Source of the DNA: Zea mays
Lineage: Eukaryota; Streptophyta; Magnoliopsida; Poales; Poaceae
DNA: 64,000 nucleotides
Direction of reading: 5' to 3'
Assembly: GCF_902167145.1 (NCBI RefSeq)
Contig: NC_050104.1
Location: forward strand, 107,519,849-107,583,848
In this document: piece by piece, positions 61,247 through 64,000 of the stretch
Layout of the letters: every line of letters begins with the position of its first letter
How positions within the stretch are numbered: position 1 is the stretch's first letter
Notes under the pieces: model-generated
Told to the model about the DNA's origin: nothing
The model's input: the letters and a program-made list of their open reading frames with translations, nothing else
The model's database searches: none
Program-made: the position numbers and the translations under genes

Positions 61247-61440
61247 CTGGGAGGCGCTGACGCTGTCCTCTCGGGAGCCGGTGAATCCGTGGGAGAAGAC
61301 GACGGCGAACCTGGCTTGGTCCCGGGGCACGCCGCTCTCGCAGTAGGCGAGGTGGCGGCCGTCGCGGAGCCTGAGCTTAGGCGCCGTTGAAGTCGTGCGT
61401 GCGCTGAATCAGGTGGCGGCCGTCGCGGAGCCTGAGCCTG
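61247..61440 (-). pseudogene. Captured alpha/beta hydrolase first-exon fragment
   Basis: The GC-rich minus strand encodes LRLRDGRHLAYCESGVPRDQ then RFAVVFSHGFTGSRED and ends at a donor (TCCCAG|GTACCG, 61247). HGF is the oxyanion-hole region of plant alpha/beta hydrolases (esterase/lipase-like). The nucleophile elbow GxSxG and the catalytic His lie in absent exons. A block of about 27 bp with GGTGGCGGCCGTCGCGGAGC is present twice (61349 and 61411), so the start of the fragment was duplicated. It lies near the 5' end of Helitron 1. Confidence 0.7.
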
Positions 61441-61870
61441 ACGAGGTTGAAGTCGTGTGCGTAAATGGCGGAGCTGGCGGAGCGGTTGAAACCGTGGTCG
61501 TGAGGAGGAGGTCGAGGTCGTGGGCATCCTGCTCGCGCCGTCGCTGGAGTGAAGGCAGCAGGCGCCGTAGCCTGGGGTGTAGAAGGCAGGCGCCGTAGGA
61601 TGGGCTGTAAAATGGGCCGCACCATCGTTGGGTCGCATACACCACTCGAACAGAGGCACTGCTATGGTGTTATTTGATTAGTGCCATACCGGCCACCCAG
61701 AGCGTCGAAACGTGACTTATAAGCGTTGGTGTGTGTTGTTTGTTGCTTAGATGTGTTGGTGTGTGCTGTTTGTTGCTCAGACGAACGTCTCTGGTACCGT
61801 AGCAAGATGATTTTTTGGCGCGGAGCTGTACGACCGGAGGCAGAACGGGTCAGAGGCAGAACGGCAGAAC
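61441..61870. other. 5' region of Helitron 1
   Basis: GC-rich to about 61640, then mixed. It includes short duplications around GCAGGCGCCGTAG (about 61557 and 61585), GTGTGTTGTTTGTTGCT (about 61730) and CAGAACGGGTCAGAGGCAGA (two copies near 61845 and 61865). No complete exon was recognised. Confidence 0.5.
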
Positions 61871-62317
61871 GGGTCAGAGGCAGACTACTATTGCTTACTT
61901 AATAAGTAGTAGAGAAGTCTGTATCTGAAATTTTGAATGCAAGCTATTGAATCTGAAATGAATTTGATCCTTGCCTTTGAATTCTGAATTCTATAGTGTT
62001 TTTTTTGTTTATGGGCCTGAGCCCGGCACGACACTACTGGTCCGACATGGCCGATGTAAGAACAAACGTGCCGGATATGGATTGCTTCAGACAGTCCGTG
62101 GGCTAGCCCGACATGGCACGATACTGAACCGTTGGGTCTAGGGTCATGTTGTGTCGGGCCTAGCCGTGCCTGGCTCGACACGTTTATTTGAACATGCATA
62201 GTTATGAGTGGATTGAAGGTGATTGGAGGGGATTAAATTCCTGCTAGTCAAAATTAAATAGAAAGAGATTTAATCCCCTCAATCCTCTCCCATCTCATGC
62301 AACTGAACAAGGCCTTA

Positions 62318-63913
62318 GCGGGATAACCTATGCCGGTTGCCAAGCAGCCTAGTCGTGCAGACATGCATTGTGGTGTAACAAAGCAAGCTTACATTGCAAC
62401 TTGCAACTTTTGCAAGCACCATTGCACAGCACTATACAGTACTACCACCGCCACACGTCCATACATTAGCAGCAAGCAGCAGACGAACAACAGTGCAACA
62501 CGCTTGCACCTGCAGTCCTGCACTGAACCACAATACCACCAGACGTGCAAGTAAGGTTGGTGACTGCAAGCACCGACCATGAACCAAGCAGCAAGTCAGC
62601 AACTACAGATCAATTCAAAATCACATATGCCCGGTCGTGGTGTCGTGGAGCTGGCAGCCTGGCACGGCCGCCACCACTGCACGACGAGGGCGGCGGCTGG
62701 CCTAGCTTACGCGCATTATGGGCAGCGAGCACAGGGCGTCCACGACCTCCACGGCGCTCTTGGGCTGGGTACGCGCTGATGGGCCTCTCGTCTCAAGCAA
62801 CACTCGCTATAGGCTTCTGTACTCTAAATATAGCGCACGATAAGCTTCTCGACGCCTCTAGCAACGACTGGTATAACGTCCGCTAAAATTTACAGGGCGT
62901 CCTTGTTCCTTCAAATATGGCGGACGCTCTTCTGTAAAGACCGCTTCACTCTCCCACGTATTGTTGGTTCGGGCAAGCGTCCTCTCCCTTCCTGTCTTTT
63001 CATGAATAGTTATTTATTTGCTAAGCGATAATGACGAGTAGGCTCTATGGTGAATAGGAAAAAACAATTTGTTAAATGGAATCTGTTAACGTTGTAGCTA
63101 TAGAGGACGTTGCTGGAGATAGAGAATCAAAGGATAAAATCTTTTAAAAGGTGCTGTAAAAAACAGAGAATATTTCTTCTGAGGATGAAATTTAGAGGAT
63201 GTTATTGAAGATAGCCTTAGGCGTTAGTCGGACAAGCGACTGGAGGCACTTAGCCTTATATAATACGGGCAAAATCTAGGTCAAATCTTAGTCTCTTGTT
63301 CCGTGTGTGTTGCTAATCGGACATTTTCAAATACATTAGAGTATTAGACATCACCCCTATGACATACAGTACACACTTAAGACACACAACATGCTAGAAC
63401 CCTAACAGACACACACAGACTGTGCGCCTACAAACCGAACTATTCGCATACATGGCCCAACAGTCGACGTGTTATGCCGGACAGTCTCGCGTAGAGTATA
63501 CAGAACATGATGCTAATTTTTATCACCCATCTGACCCATCTCAGCCAAGCTTCCCCTTACCCCCTACGGCTCCTCAACACCACAACACCGCCCCGTAGAA
63601 GCGTGGGGGCAAACACTTTTCGGCCCCCAGAAGGCCAGAAAAAGATGACCAACTATATGAGCTGCCGAGGGCAAGCATTAATGCCCCACAAAACCCAAAC
63701 TCGTGGGCACGGAGGCAACATAATACCCAAACGCCTACACCATTGATAGACCAGAGGGTCGGTGGACTACCACCGACCACCATTGACATAGTGAGGGAAG
63801 AGGTAGCTAGGGCATCTCATAAAGCAGTTAGAATTTTGGTCTTCCCACTTGTGGTTGTCCTGAATTGATTTAAGGAAGATAAGGTAGTGTGTAGAGATGA
63901 TATAGAGGACTTT
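62318..63913. other. Gene-free stretch
   Basis: No open frame with family motifs, no LTR and no terminal inverted repeat that I could fix. A GAGGACGTTGCTGG.GATA.AGA segment near 63105-63220 looks like one half of a MITE-type repeat, but its partner is unclear. Confidence 0.45.
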
Positions 63914-63956
63914 AGTCCCACATTGATTATCTAGTTAGAAGATAGCCAACTTATAT
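63914..63956 (+). promoter_or_regulatory. USE/TATA-like pair, possible snRNA-type promoter
   Basis: AGTCCCACATTG (63914-63925) differs at one base from the plant snRNA upstream sequence element RTCCCACATCG. TTATAT follows at 63951-63956, 25 bases later, the spacing used by plant Pol III U6/U3 promoters. The expected transcript would start near 63980, but the sequence there is not U6 or U3 and the window ends. It may instead be part of a retroelement LTR, several of which carry the same motif. Confidence 0.3.
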
Positions 63957-64000
63957 GTGAGGGTGCATGCTACTCTTCACATGAGACAAAAAGGGCTATG

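Larger units (their letters stand above)
51301..61915 (-). mobile_element. Helitron 1, non-autonomous, gene-capturing, 10.6 kb
   Basis: The 5' end on the minus strand is TCTCTACTACTTATTAAG at 61915, matching the maize Helitron consensus TCTMTAYTA. The 3' end is GTAGCAACGCACGGGCATTT followed by ACCTAG with CTAG at 51304-51301 and a CCGTaGCaacGCACGG hairpin. The 3' flank is T as expected, while the 5' flank is T rather than A. The flanks rejoin within the hAT tandem repeat: TATGTTTA|AGTCTG here against CATGTTTGAGTCTG in the intact copy at 50977. There is no RepHel gene. It carries fragments of six identified genes: five follow the Helitron's direction and one (DEAD-box helicase) is opposite. 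Confidence 0.93.
50685..62200. mobile_element. hAT-like element hosting Helitron 1
   Basis: Ends TATACATGTCCAAA and (reverse complement) TATGCATGTTCAAA form an imperfect inverted repeat, followed by GGCCCGACACG/CGGCACG-type subterminal motifs typical of grass hAT elements. An 8-bp target duplication with one mismatch, GTTAGGAG (50677-50684) and GTTATGAG (62201-62208), supports the call. Its own DNA amounts to about 0.9 kb (50685-51300 plus 61916-62200). It has no transposase. Confidence 0.8.
50633..62314. mobile_element. Tourist MITE hosting a hAT element and a Helitron
   Basis: The left end GGCCTTGTTCGATTGCATG and the reverse complement of the right end GGCCTTGTTCAGTTGCATG differ at two of 19 bases and are flanked by TTA (50630-50632 and 62315-62317). 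Only about 160 bp belong to the MITE itself (50633-50684 and 62209-62314); the remainder was inserted later. Confidence 0.85.

Noticed and set aside
61247..61659. 202-codon minus-strand ORF in 61051-61659
   Set aside because: Serine/proline/arginine-rich frame offset from the hydrolase reading; no domain, treated as a shadow.
51301..61915. Treating the polymerase eta segment as a functional host gene
   Set aside because: It lacks the C-terminal half, has a damaged acceptor, and lies within exact Helitron borders, so capture is the simpler reading.

Overview
This is a stretch of a grass nuclear genome, most probably maize (Zea mays) or a close relative. The inference rests on Helitrons with the maize-type 5' end (TCTMTAYTA-like) and 3' end (GCAACGCACGGGCA...CTAG), several of them carrying fragments of host genes; gypsy LTRs starting TGTTGGGGGCCTTCG; Tourist, Stowaway and hAT MITEs; and GC-rich first exons beside AT-rich introns. 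No species was confirmed by database search. I see no rRNA gene, tRNA gene, CRISPR array or bacterial operon.

Layout. 1-4264: decayed gypsy LTR and gag remnants, a Tourist MITE and gene-free sequence. 4265-11611: a 7.3-kb gypsy-type element with two LTRs, a broken gag, a 62-bp tandem array and a spliced antisense gene, but no pol. 12548-22504: a 10-kb non-autonomous Helitron (minus strand) with fragments of at least five host genes (bHLH factor, glutathione synthetase, F-box protein, prolyl 4-hydroxylase, dipeptide-epimerase-like enzyme). 23408-24099: a minus-strand solo gypsy LTR with a perfect target duplication. 26448-26475: a third, isolated Helitron 3' end.

27342-44838: the one apparently intact host gene, an MLO-type seven-transmembrane protein gene on the plus strand. 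Fourteen exons join in one open frame of 499 codons. Its introns have swollen to about 16 kb. Intron 1 holds a MITE with a TRIM inside it, a Tourist MITE and a minus-strand copia element split by a hAT MITE. Intron 5 holds a Stowaway MITE and a truncated LINE. Intron 6 holds a plus-strand copia element of the same broad family as the one in intron 1.

45990-48284: an (AT)n tract and an unclassified 2.15-kb element with fold-back ends and an internal 668-bp duplication. 50633-62314: a four-level nest. A Tourist MITE contains a hAT-like element, which contains a second Helitron (51301-61915), which carries fragments of six host genes (E2F/DEL, signal peptidase subunit, DNA polymerase eta, DUF604 glycosyltransferase, DEAD-box helicase, alpha/beta hydrolase). 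62318-64000 holds no recognised gene; a USE/TATA-like pair lies at the very end.

Functionally, only the MLO gene looks able to make a normal host protein. Everything else is mobile DNA or captured exons. The captured exons keep splice sites and mostly run in the Helitron's own direction, so chimeric transcripts are possible but not demonstrated.
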